Below, piece after piece: positions 48,209-55,951 of a stretch of 55,951 nucleotides of DNA. The stretch spans positions 1 through 55,951 of the forward strand of contig CAKZLU010000042.1 in assembly GCA_937127245.1 (NCBI GenBank), read 5' to 3'. The notes beneath the pieces were generated by a model. That model saw nothing but the letters and a program-made list of their open reading frames with translations. It was not told the origin of the DNA and ran no database searches. Position numbers and translations under genes: made by a program. Within the stretch, counting starts at the first letter, position 1, and each line of letters opens with the position of its first letter. This DNA comes from an uncultured Actinomycetes bacterium (GTDB lineage Bacteria > Actinomycetota > Geothermincolia > Fen-727 > JACVIW01).

Positions 48209-48378
48209 AAGATAGTTATTCTTCGGTGCCTCCGTTTGATTTTTTGGACTCACGCAACTTTCTCATCTGCTTTTTCGTTTTGCCTTGAATGTTTCACGAT
48301 GCCTTTGAATCATATGGAAAAGAGTCCTGATGGACTTGAGAAATGAAGCGTTCTTTCTTTTTTGAAAGCAGATCAAAA

Positions 48379-49403
48379 TCATGACATTTTTCCGGCTGCA
48401 GATTTTAAGTCATTGGATTCGGTGTGTTTAGCCAGGAGCCCGTGCATCCTGAGGTTTTCTTGTTCCAATGACCTCGCGTATTTTGCGGCTTTTTCTATTT
48501 CAGCTTTCACCGCCTGGTGTTCTCGTTCAAGCTTCACGTAATCGGTTAAATTTAAGAGCTACTTGTCTTTCAAACGGATGTTTTTGTCAAGGCCGAGGCT
48601 CCATTTGCTTAGAGTTTTAAGCTGATGCGGGAGGTTATCGATCCTTCTTTTTGAATAATTCTCATCTCTGAAACCTCTCGTTATTGGCAGAAGATGGCTC
48701 ATTTCTTTCGTAAAATATCGAAAGCCATTTCGTAATACTTTTGGCGGATCTATTGCCCGCAAGTAATCGCTTAAGTTCCTTGGGGAACACCCTTATGTCG
48801 GCAAGGTGCTCTATTTCCACAGCCGCAACATTTACCCTGAAACCCGCTTCGATGTACTGTAGCGAAAGGTCAACATCATAAGCATGCATAAGGCCAAAGC
48901 TTTCATCAAGCCTTATTCCCACCTCTCGTGACCCAACTCAGTCCGTAAATTGTGGCGACCTCGGTGATCTTCCAAGTAGGTTTACAATACTCCGGATAGC
49001 CTCTCATGTTAACAATGGTGGATTCTGCATTTGGCTTCCCGTCTTCCCTTATCGTATGCCTGCCGGCAAACCCAACAAGGCCAACGTCGGATCTTCTTTC
49101 GATGAAGTCTATTATCTGCTCAAGCCATCCCTCGTTGAAAATAAGCAAATCGCTGTGAAGAAATGCTACATATTTTGACGTGAGCTTTTCGAGTGCCTGG
49201 TTTATGGCGCGTATAATGCCCACATTTTCGCGGTTTTCAATAGAAATTGCCGGGTTGAGACTGCGCAGGAATTTCAATTCATTAAAACCGTTATTTCCGA
49301 TCGCGAGTTTATAATTTCCGGTTGTTTTCAAAAGCTGCTCTATCAATTAGTCGTTTTTCGGCTTCACGGTAAAAAAGTGAATGACAATAGGTGTCGGTTC
49401 CAT
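48379..49403 (-). pseudogene. GT2 glycosyltransferase with coiled-coil end, multiply disrupted
   Basis: Reading from ATG 49403, the sequence gives MEPTPIVIHFFTVKPKND, an in-frame TAA, then LIEQLLKTTGNYKLAIGNNG and HSDLLIFNEGWLEQIIDFIE, all GT2-like. At about 48910 the frame shifts by one base to VGIRLDESFGLMHAYDVDLSLQY (acceptor-side domain). A second shift near 48690 leads to HQLKTLSKWSLGLDKN, then a TAG near 48557, and finally a coiled-coil segment (DYVKLEREHQAVKAEIEKAA) ending at TGA 48379. At least two nonsense changes and two frameshifts show a long-dead gene. It faces the tmRNA gene from downstream, a common integration spot, but no integrase is present. Confidence 0.75.
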
Positions 49404-49672
49404 AAGCTGTTTCACTCCCGAAAACGTAAAATTTGAAGGTCACTGTTATCCAACAATTGCTTTTCCAATTGAAATGCCAGTCGAATTTGCGGTCTATGGT
49501 GTGGGGGGATTAAAAAACTTATATCACAACCATAAATCCTATCGAAAACGAGGATATCAGCGTAAGTTCGAATGCTGCGCACGGGGCTTTGCTCATCTGT
49601 TAGAATTATCCAGTTGTTATTGTGAGCGCATTTTTTACGCGAGTTTGAGTTTCAATTTGCAGGTGACTTGTT

Positions 49673-50527
49673 ATGAAAGATAAGGCAATTGGGGTTTTTG
49701 ACAGCGGCGTCGGCGGACTGACCGTCGTGCGTTCCATAATTGATATTCTTCCCGAGGAGGACATAATCTATCTGGGTGACGATGCCCGGGGTCCATACGG
49801 ACCTCGAGAGCTTGACGAAGTACGCAAGTTCGCGCGGGAGATCATAGAATTCCTTCTTGGTTTCGGGGTCAAGGTAATAGTTATCGCGTGCAATACGGCC
49901 ACCGCAGCAGCGATTGAGATTGTGCAGAGCGAATATGACATCCCGATCATTGGCGTCATAAAACCGGGTGTCAGGGCGGCTCTTAGGAAGACCAGGACAA
50001 AACGCATCGGCGTCATTGGGACGGTAGGCACAATCAACAGCGGCGCATATGAGAGGGTGATAGGCGAAATAGACCCAGAGGTTATTGTCGTAAGCCGGGC
50101 TTGCCCGGAATTTGTCGATTTTGTCGAACGAAATGAAACCCACGGGTCGCGGATAGAGAAAATCGCCAGGTCCTATCTTGAGCCCATGGTCACGCAGGGA
50201 ATAGATACCCTTGTTCTTGGTTGCACCCATTATCCGCTTCTTGAGGACCTCATAACCGATGTGGTCGGTCCGGGAATCTCCCTTATCTCGAGCGCCGAGG
50301 AGACCGCAGTCGAAGTGGGAGAGATACTCGACAGCCTTGGCTGGAAACGCAGGCCCGATAATCGTTCCAGCCTTATGTTTCTTACCACCGGGGACGTACA
50401 GAAGTGCCGGGAACTGGGAAGAATGTTTCTCGGTCCGGAGGTTGAGGATGTCATCAAGGTGCGAGTGGGTGAACCCGCTTTGGAAATAATCGAGCATTTC
50501 GAGCAGATGAAGGGAAGGAAAGCTTAA
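49673..50527 (+). CDS. murI: Glutamate racemase
   Basis: The protein has 284 residues from ATG 49673 with caggtga upstream. It shows IGVFDSGVGGLTVV, GDDARGPYGPR and the two catalytic cysteines, Cys73 in ACNTATA and Cys184 in LGCTHYP. It makes D-glutamate for peptidoglycan. The substrate loop reads DDARGPYG, where many family members have DTARFPYG, a minor variation. It leads a forward block with the RNase Z-like gene, rph and rdgB, an order seen in Gram-positive genomes (murI/rph/rdgB). Confidence 0.95.
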   Translation: MKDKAIGVFDSGVGGLTVVRSIIDILPEEDIIYLGDDARGPYGPRELDEVRKFAREIIEFLLGFGVKVIVIACNTATAAAIEIVQSEYDIPIIGVIKPGVRAALRKTRTKRIGVIGTVGTINSGAYERVIGEIDPEVIVVSRACPEFVDFVERNETHGSRIEKIARSYLEPMVTQGIDTLVLGCTHYPLLEDLITDVVGPGISLISSAEETAVEVGEILDSLGWKRRPDNRSSLMFLTTGDVQKCRELGRMFLGPEVEDVIKVRVGEPALEIIEHFEQMKGRKA

Positions 50528-50698
50528 GTGGTGAACCACGCATGAGCGGGTAAATCCTTAAAGAACCGGCTTTTCGTAAAAGTTTTCCGCGTTTATAATC
50601 CCCGTTGAGGGTGCAGGCACCGGGGTGTTCTATTTCTACCGGCTAAACTGTTTGCCTGGATTGTGATTTTTATCTCCACCACGAGAGGCGGATCAAAG

Positions 50699-51595
50699 AT
50701 GTCCGTGGAATTCATAGCGCTAGGCACATGCGGTGGATACCCCAGACCAAAAAGAGCATGCAGCGGGTACCTTATAAGGTCTTCTAAATCCAACTTGCTT
50801 TTAGACATCGGCAATGGGGTGTTGTCAAACCTCCAGACGTTCATCCAGTTTTATGAGGTCAGCGCGATTGCCTTAAGTCACATGCACCCGGACCACTACG
50901 CCGACATTTTCTCCATCTTCACGGCGATAAGATTTTTTCCAGTTGAGCTTGAACCAATAACGGTCCTTGCGCCTGCTGGGGCTTTTGATTTCATCCGACC
51001 CGCTTTAAGTTTGGAAGCTCGTGAATCTTTTTTCAAGGTTTTCCGGTGGATTGAATGGGAAGAAACAGACGGAAGGGAGGGCGAAAAGGGAGCTCCAACC
51101 AGTAAAGAGCGTGAAGAGTCTGGGGGATGCGGGAAAATGGCGAATCTGAACGAATCTTGTGGTGTGGGGCGCTCGGCGGATGGACCGGATTACATCGAAT
51201 ACACATATGAGAGCCCTTTAAGAATCTCCGGCTTTGATATACTTCCCGCGAAAGTCAACCATTCCATAAACACGCTTGGATATAGGATAGAAGTTGAGGG
51301 CAGGGTAATCGCTTACAGCGGTGATTCGGATATTTGCGATGCCCTAATAGAGATTGGAAAAGATGCCGACCTTTTCATCTGCGAGGCTACATTCACTCAT
51401 CAGGTGCACGAGAAGGGGGGCGGACATCTTTTCGCGTCGGAGGCGGGCAGAATTGCCGCTGCGGCAAAGGCGAAAAGGCTTATCATAACGCATATATGGC
51501 CTCTTTTTGACGAAGATGTGGCTGTTGTTGAAGCCGGCAAGGAGTTCGGTGGCGGGGTGGAAAGAGCGTTTGAGGGCATGCGCATAACGTTTTGA
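50699..51595 (+). CDS. Metallo-beta-lactamase fold protein, RNase Z-like
   Basis: The protein has 298 residues from ATG 50699 behind gaggcgga. The metal motif is SHMHPDHYAD, followed later by YSGDSDICDAL, ICEATF and ITHIWPLFDED. This pattern fits the AtsA/ElaC-like branch of MBL proteins. Compared with that group it carries an extra charged, Gly/Glu/Ser-rich stretch of about 45 residues near 120-165, interrupting the domain before the YTYESPLRISGFD segment. No tRNA-processing exosite is obvious. A cyclic-nucleotide or other phosphodiesterase role is equally possible. Confidence 0.85.
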   Translation: MSVEFIALGTCGGYPRPKRACSGYLIRSSKSNLLLDIGNGVLSNLQTFIQFYEVSAIALSHMHPDHYADIFSIFTAIRFFPVELEPITVLAPAGAFDFIRPALSLEARESFFKVFRWIEWEETDGREGEKGAPTSKEREESGGCGKMANLNESCGVGRSADGPDYIEYTYESPLRISGFDILPAKVNHSINTLGYRIEVEGRVIAYSGDSDICDALIEIGKDADLFICEATFTHQVHEKGGGHLFASEAGRIAAAAKAKRLIITHIWPLFDEDVAVVEAGKEFGGGVERAFEGMRITF

Positions 51596-51671
51596 AACGT
51601 GCTGTTCAAAAGAGATGTAAAATACATTTCGCGGCTTTGAAGTGGCATGGTTTTTGAAAGTGAGGTAAACG

Positions 51672-52409
51672 TTGATAAGAACGGACGGCAGAAAGCCCGA
51701 TGAATTAAGAGAAGTAAGGATAATAAGGGATTTCATCCCACACGCTGAGGGCTCTGTTCTGATTGAAATCGGCAGGACCCGTGTTATCTGCACGGCGTCT
51801 TTCGAGGACGGGGTCCCGGGTTTCCGGAAAGGGACGGGGAGCGGTTGGATAACTGCGGAATACTCCATGCTTCCAAGGGCGACACCGATGAGAAAACCGC
51901 GGGACCTCTTAAGCGGAAGGGCGGACGGTAGATCCGTTGAGATTCAACGCCTGATTGGAAGGTCCTTGCGGGCTGTGGCGGACCTCTCCCTTCTACCCGA
52001 GAAGACTTTCTGGATTGACTGCGATGTCATCGAGGCGGACGGAGGGACGAGAACGGCGGCGATTACCGGGGCGTACGTTGCCTTGAGAGACGCTATCCAG
52101 ACCGTGATGGAAGAAGGCGAGATAGAGGAGATGCCCCTTAAAGATTTTCTTGCCGCGGTGAGCGTTGGGATGGTTTCGGGTGTTCCTTGCCTTGATTTGT
52201 GTTTTGAGGAGGACTTTAACGCAGAGATGGACATGAATCTCGTTGCTACCGGTGAGGGACGCATAATAGAGATACAAGGCACCGCCGAGAGAAGACCGCT
52301 GAGCAAGCCTGAGCTAAACGAGATGGTTGAGCTCGGGCTTAAGGGTATATCGAAGCTCATCGAGATTCAGCGCACGGTTCTATCCGAACCGCGTCCAGGA
52401 ACAAGATAG
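51672..52409 (+). CDS. rph: Ribonuclease PH
   Basis: The protein has 245 residues from TTG 51672 after gtgaggt. [17 protein letters not shown] at the start, [31 protein letters not shown] and [23 protein letters not shown] are diagnostic. It is a phosphorolytic 3'-5' exoribonuclease trimming tRNA ends. It is followed 50 bases later by rdgB, the usual pairing; some genomes fuse the two. Confidence 0.96.
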   Translation: MIRTDGRKPDELREVRIIRDFIPHAEGSVLIEIGRTRVICTASFEDGVPGFRKGTGSGWITAEYSMLPRATPMRKPRDLLSGRADGRSVEIQRLIGRSLRAVADLSLLPEKTFWIDCDVIEADGGTRTAAITGAYVALRDAIQTVMEEGEIEEMPLKDFLAAVSVGMVSGVPCLDLCFEEDFNAEMDMNLVATGEGRIIEIQGTAERRPLSKPELNEMVELGLKGISKLIEIQRTVLSEPRPGTR

Positions 52410-52459
52410 ATTCCACTCTATAAGCTAACTTTCCCGTCGAGAAAACATGGAGAATCCGA

Positions 52460-53062
52460 ATGGAGATCATAATAGCGTCAAGAAATCTGGGAAAGATTCG
52501 AGAAATAAAAGAGGAACTCTCATCAACGGGCGCTCTTTTTCGGACTTACGAGGATTTTTCGGACTGGGAAGAGGTTGATGAGGACGCGGAAACCCTTTTG
52601 GAAAACGCGGTTAAGAAAGCTCGTGCGCTCTGCGATAAGTATGGATTACCCGCGATTTCTGATGATACGGGGCTTTTTGTTGATGCCCTTTGTGGAGCGC
52701 CAGGTGTCGAGTGTGCCCGTTTCGCGGGACCCGAGCAAAACCCGGACAAGAACATTGAACTGCTTCTTGAGAAACTCAAAGGGGTTCCCCTTAAAAAGAG
52801 GAAGGCAAAGTTTGTTTGCGTGCTGGTGCTCGCGCTTCCCGGCGGGGATATGAAAGTTGCCAGAGGTGAGTGCGAGGGCTATATACTTTCGGAACGGAAA
52901 GGTTCAGGCGGTTTCGGATATGACCCCGTTTTCAGACCCGAAGGATTTGAGAAAACCTTCGCAGAGCTAACTACAGAGGAAAAGAACAAAATAAGTCACA
53001 GAGGCAAAGCGCTTAAAGAGATGAAAAGAATCATTGCCGAGATTTGCGGTAGCTCCCGGTGA
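52460..53062 (+). CDS. rdgB: dITP/XTP pyrophosphatase
   Basis: The protein has 200 residues from ATG 52460. It shows the Ham1 motifs IIIASRNLGKIREI, ISDDTGLFVDAL, PGVECARFAGP, and GSGGFGYDPVFRPEG, with ISHRGKALKEM near the end. It hydrolyses non-canonical purine triphosphates to prevent their incorporation in DNA and RNA. It is convergent with the phosphatase gene at 53073, only 10 bases away, with no terminator seen between them. Confidence 0.95.
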   Translation: MEIIIASRNLGKIREIKEELSSTGALFRTYEDFSDWEEVDEDAETLLENAVKKARALCDKYGLPAISDDTGLFVDALCGAPGVECARFAGPEQNPDKNIELLLEKLKGVPLKKRKAKFVCVLVLALPGGDMKVARGECEGYILSERKGSGGFGYDPVFRPEGFEKTFAELTTEEKNKISHRGKALKEMKRIIAEICGSSR

Positions 53063-53072
53063 GGCAAAGCCC

Positions 53073-53795
53073 TTACCTACTTTCGGTTGAAATGCGCGAA
53101 GCGAATTCCAAAAGCCCGTAGAAAAACTTCCTCACCTCGATGCGAATTTGTTCCGCGCAAGATAAGACCTCATCCCTCGGACCGCAAAGCGGGTCCTGGA
53201 TTGCGCTAACATGATTAAAACAGGGGGAAAACCTGCTCATCAGCTCATAGACTCCGATTCTGACGCCCTCCAGGGGGTACATGTATTCCCTCGGAGTGCG
53301 CTTTAGCATTTCAGCCGCGTTCAGGAAAGCCTGGACTGTCTGGTTTCTGTCATTAAATCGCTTGATTTGAAACGTACCTTTAGGCGCATCGGTTGCCAAT
53401 CCTCGCTCGGGACACCCGAGCAAAGTCCAGATACAACCGTTGATTTCAAGCAGGGAAAAGCATTTCTCTTTATGCTCGAGGTACAGGTTTGCGATTAGAT
53501 AGGATTGCTGCCTTGTCATCGCGACGACGAGATCAGCTTCTCTGACGAGCGCTTCGGAGAGTTTCACCGGGGACTGGCAGGGGGCATCTATTTGAAGATG
53601 CGCGAGCGCCGCCTCGCAATCAGGGTGCACGTCGCGGTCGTTTTGAGCGTCGATCCCACAGGAGGATACGATGAAGGACTCTGCCAGGGTTTCGTTAAGA
53701 GCGCCTGCGGCGTGCCTGAAGACGGCCTCGGCAATAACGCTTCTAAATAGATTGCCTTTACATACAAAAAGGGTCTTGAATGCGGGTTCGCTCAT
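53073..53795 (-). CDS. Low-molecular-weight protein-tyrosine-phosphatase-like protein, extended
   Basis: The protein has 240 residues from ATG 53795, in ATGA overlap with the lipid kinase upstream. The P-loop is FVCKGNLFRS: Cys12 and Arg18 of the CX5R motif are kept, but the usual second cysteine is Phe. DP in QDPLCGPRDE near residue 205 fits the catalytic Asp position. The family is normally about 150 residues; here an extra segment (about 110-195) separates the P-loop half from the DP. Related domains occur as arsenate reductases. The coupling with a lipid kinase is unusual and hints at a shared envelope-related task. Confidence 0.75.
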   Translation of the reverse strand: MSEPAFKTLFVCKGNLFRSVIAEAVFRHAAGALNETLAESFIVSSCGIDAQNDRDVHPDCEAALAHLQIDAPCQSPVKLSEALVREADLVVAMTRQQSYLIANLYLEHKEKCFSLLEINGCIWTLLGCPERGLATDAPKGTFQIKRFNDRNQTVQAFLNAAEMLKRTPREYMYPLEGVRIGVYELMSRFSPCFNHVSAIQDPLCGPRDEVLSCAEQIRIEVRKFFYGLLEFASRISTESR

Positions 53796-54787
53796 GACTT
53801 GCCCGCGTATGTATCTGCTCGGGACAACACGTTCAAGGCGCCCCTGTCGATGGATATATCAAACTTCGTGCCGCCGGGGTAGAAGAGAAGTTCGCCGTCT
53901 TCCTGAGCGTATGCGTCTTCGAGCAGCTCGACCGAAGCCTTTTCGCATACGACGAACTCAATCCCGGGCATCCTGGTGTGAAGACCTTTCAACAGAAGCA
54001 GCGCCGCAATGAAAGCGCGGAGTCCGCTTATCGGTTTCACGATTGTCACGTATATCTTTCCGTCATCGGGTCGGGCGCCCGGGGCTATCATCAGGTTTTT
54101 CCCGTAAACGCTGATATTCGCAAACATTACCCCGATTACCGGTCCGTTGTACTGATAACCATCCGCTTGAATTTTCATTCGATAGGTATCAGGTCCCCTG
54201 AAAATCACCATGGCTGCTCTTTTGAGGGAAGCGTACCAGTAGCCGAGCACCCCGAACCTCTTGTATTTTAGCGACCTTCTGACAAGGTCTCCGTCGAGCC
54301 CTATTCCGAAAACGTTGCTTGAGTAGCTCGTGCCTTTCCTTGCCCCCTCTAAGTTAATTCTCATGAGGTCAACGCTGCGAACATTGAAATCAACCAGCGC
54401 GCTCAGCGCGGTTTCCGCTTTTTCAAGCCCGAGCGCGCGGCAAAAATCATTGGCAGTTCCCGCTGGTATGGGGACCAAAACAACGTTTTTGCTTGACCGT
54501 GAGAGCATTACGTTGTTGATAACCTGGTTTATTGCCCCATCGCCTCCAAAGACCATGATTACCCTGGATCCGCCGAACCTTTTCGACCAGAACTCGATGG
54601 TCTGACCCATGTCGTCAGGGAGGTCCGTTGAAGTCTCCTCCGGGCTCATCCCTTCCCTGCGGAGCATGCTCCGTACTTTTCCCGCGAGTTCGGAGCCCTT
54701 TCTGCTCATGGGGTTGACGATTATGAGGAGCCTTTCTTCAATCGATTTAAGCCTGTCAATGAGTTTTCTCTTCTCAGGGTTTGTCAT
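53792..54787 (-). CDS. Diacylglycerol kinase family lipid kinase (YegS/BmrU-like)
   Basis: The protein has 331 residues. ATG 54787 is preferred because aaggaa lies about ten bases upstream; GTG 54796 sits on top of that site. It has LLIIVNPMSRKG, VFGGDGAINQVI with the catalytic-domain GGDG, PIPAGTANDFCRALG and a late DGELLF metal-site motif. It should phosphorylate a diacylglycerol-like or sphingoid-like lipid at the membrane face using ATP. Its stop overlaps the start of the phosphatase-like gene, so the two form an operon. Confidence 0.9.
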   Translation of the reverse strand: MTNPEKRKLIDRLKSIEERLLIIVNPMSRKGSELAGKVRSMLRREGMSPEETSTDLPDDMGQTIEFWSKRFGGSRVIMVFGGDGAINQVINNVMLSRSSKNVVLVPIPAGTANDFCRALGLEKAETALSALVDFNVRSVDLMRINLEGARKGTSYSSNVFGIGLDGDLVRRSLKYKRFGVLGYWYASLKRAAMVIFRGPDTYRMKIQADGYQYNGPVIGVMFANISVYGKNLMIAPGARPDDGKIYVTIVKPISGLRAFIAALLLLKGLHTRMPGIEFVVCEKASVELLEDAYAQEDGELLFYPGGTKFDISIDRGALNVLSRADTYAGKS

Positions 54788-55054
54788 GGGGTTCACTTCC
54801 TTAGTGGATGAAAGTATAGCATATGTATCACTGCAACGCTCAGTGGATTTTTCGCCCTCTCAATATGAGCCCCAAAACCTATTTTACCGCTTTTAGAATT
54901 GTTATTGGATGCCAGGGTTGATGTCAAAGCGGTTTCTTATATGACATGATAATTGAAACGATAATTTGACATGGTCTTGTATTTTACTCAAGTATTTTTT
55001 AGTGATTTCATTGGCGTTAAACTGATTTTTGCGTTTGGGAACGGAAGGTGGGAG

Positions 55055-55735
55055 TTGGTAAGGGAAAGTTTTGAATTAATCGCCCATAGGGGTGGAAGGG
55101 GTTTTGGCACGGATAATACCCTTTCTGCGATGTTGAATGCGGTTAGGGCCGGCGTCCGATTTATTGAGACGGATGTGAGGTACACATCCGACGGTGAGCT
55201 CGTCCTCTGTCATGACGCCATCATCTGGGCGAGAGCCGTGCGGCGGATTACTTACGAGGAACTCACACGGATTGCTCCGGAAAGACCGCTCCTTCGCGAG
55301 GTCCTCGATGCCCTTGCCTCTTGGGTTGATTTCAATCTCGAGATAAAAGAGGCGCCTCCCGGGGAGGTTTGGGAGATGATTCGGACATATTCAATCGATA
55401 CGACAACGCTCATATCCTCTTTTGACAAGAAATTCCTTCGATCATTTAAAAAGATTGCCCCTCACGTTAGATGCGGATACTTGTATCGAACGAGTTACGC
55501 TGAGGAAAAGAAGATACAGAGCGCTCTTGAGATGGGCGTCGAAGTGGTTATGCCTCAATTTCACAGCGTGAGCCCCGAGCTGGTTGACCGAGCGCACTCA
55601 GCCGGGTTGAAAGTAATTCCCTGGACAGTTAACGACATAGAGGATTTGAAAAAACTCATCGATTGGAAAGTTGACGGGGTGGTCACGGATCGGTACCTGA
55701 AGTTCAAATCAGTTTTTATGGACTTGGGGGGTTAG
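55055..55735 (+). CDS. Glycerophosphodiester phosphodiesterase
   Basis: The protein has 226 residues. TTG 55055 is chosen because gaaggtgggag lies just upstream; a start at 54971 would add a segment with no family match. The GDPD motifs are IAHRGGRG with the first catalytic His, FIETDVR, CHDAII with the second His, and NLEIKE, followed by PWTVND and GVVTDR near the end. It cleaves deacylated phospholipid headgroups to glycerol-3-phosphate. With no signal peptide it should be cytoplasmic. It is divergent from the lipid-kinase operon. Confidence 0.88.
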   Translation: MVRESFELIAHRGGRGFGTDNTLSAMLNAVRAGVRFIETDVRYTSDGELVLCHDAIIWARAVRRITYEELTRIAPERPLLREVLDALASWVDFNLEIKEAPPGEVWEMIRTYSIDTTTLISSFDKKFLRSFKKIAPHVRCGYLYRTSYAEEKKIQSALEMGVEVVMPQFHSVSPELVDRAHSAGLKVIPWTVNDIEDLKKLIDWKVDGVVTDRYLKFKSVFMDLGG

Positions 55736-55874
55736 AGGGCGGGTAAAATCCGGTTATTCCTTTTGGTTTAACAGTTAATTTGATATTTTAAGGCTCTGCT
55801 TAGCGCGCATCCAAAATGAGCCCGTCGTACTTATCAGTCGCCGTAACCTTCTGGATGCCTCGAGTGCCATATCC

Positions 55875-55903
55875 GCAAAAATGGTGCCAGGCACCTTTTT
55901 TGC
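55875..55903. repeat. Palindromic element, core GGTGCC-A-GGCACC (copy 2)
   Basis: 14-bp arms with one mismatch flank a single central A. The core is identical to the copy at 8118-8152 apart from the central base. Read forward it is followed by TGCATTTTTT, so it may terminate the transcript of the phosphodiesterase gene 140 bases upstream. A weaker relative, GGTGCAGGCACC, lies at 50610-50621. The window ends 48 bases later with no further gene. Confidence 0.65.
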
Positions 55904-55951
55904 ATTTTTTCTGCACGTGGATTAATGAACTGGTGTCAGCCCTGCTGCTAT

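Noticed and set aside
49381-49683. 100-codon forward open frame before murI
   Set aside because: It lies opposite the start of the glycosyltransferase pseudogene and has no binding site or family features.

Overview
This window looks like a bacterial chromosome segment of mid G+C content from a Gram-positive-type lineage (Bacillota/Actinomycetota-like). No rRNA or marker gene fixes the taxon. The main evidence is the gene order in the right half: comFC, flgM, a probable structured RNA, csp, hpf, secA, prfB, ftsE, ftsX, S41 peptidase, smpB, ssrA. This closely follows the comF-flgM-hpf-secA-prfB-ftsEX-ctp order known from Bacillus-type genomes. Many genes use TTG or GTG starts behind good Shine-Dalgarno sequences, and flgM implies a flagellated relative or ancestor.

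Region 1 (about 0.4-15.3 kb) is accessory and partly decaying. It holds a frameshifted gingipain-like (C25) peptidase pseudogene, a gamma-glutamylcyclotransferase-like gene, a GH3 glycosidase, a UroD-like protein, a GPH/MelB-type sugar symporter, small DUF3795 and DUF2267 proteins, an ABC-2 exporter, a major facilitator pseudogene with two in-frame stops, and a small membrane protein. Intergenic DNA here is long and repeat-bearing. The most notable part is a series of about 29-bp imperfect repeats at 59-62 bp spacing (11755-12117, with a fainter continuation to about 12440). It has the geometry of a CRISPR array with eroded repeats and no cas genes in view.

Region 2 (15.6-18.0 kb) is a tight NIF3 / zinc-ribbon coiled-coil / RNase H cluster. 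Region 3 (18.1-32.8 kb) is a surface-glycan cluster: ugd, a polyprenyl-phosphate glycosyltransferase-like GT2, an SMR-type transporter, two more GT2 enzymes, two paralogous GDP-mannose dehydratase/reductase-like SDRs, two sugar-nucleotidyltransferases and a bifunctional phosphoglucose/phosphomannose isomerase. Interleaved with it is a nucleoside-salvage set: a 6-oxopurine-type nucleoside phosphorylase, an S-adenosyl/S-inosylhomocysteine hydrolase, a class II aldolase-like protein that has lost all three zinc histidines, and MtnA. This resembles a purine-nucleoside / 5'-deoxynucleoside salvage route.

Region 4 (32.8-48.2 kb) is the conserved core block. It has two membrane HD-domain proteins between hpf and secA (one a complete HD-GYP, one degenerate), prfB with its programmed +1 frameshift, ftsEX behind tandem consensus promoters and strong leader hairpins, and tmRNA. 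Region 5 (48.4-55.9 kb) begins with a heavily damaged glycosyltransferase pseudogene just after tmRNA. It continues with murI, an RNase Z-like metallo-beta-lactamase protein, rph, rdgB, a divergent low-molecular-weight phosphatase coupled to a lipid kinase, and a glycerophosphodiester phosphodiesterase. A palindromic element with core GGTGCC(A/T)GGCACC occurs near both ends of the window.
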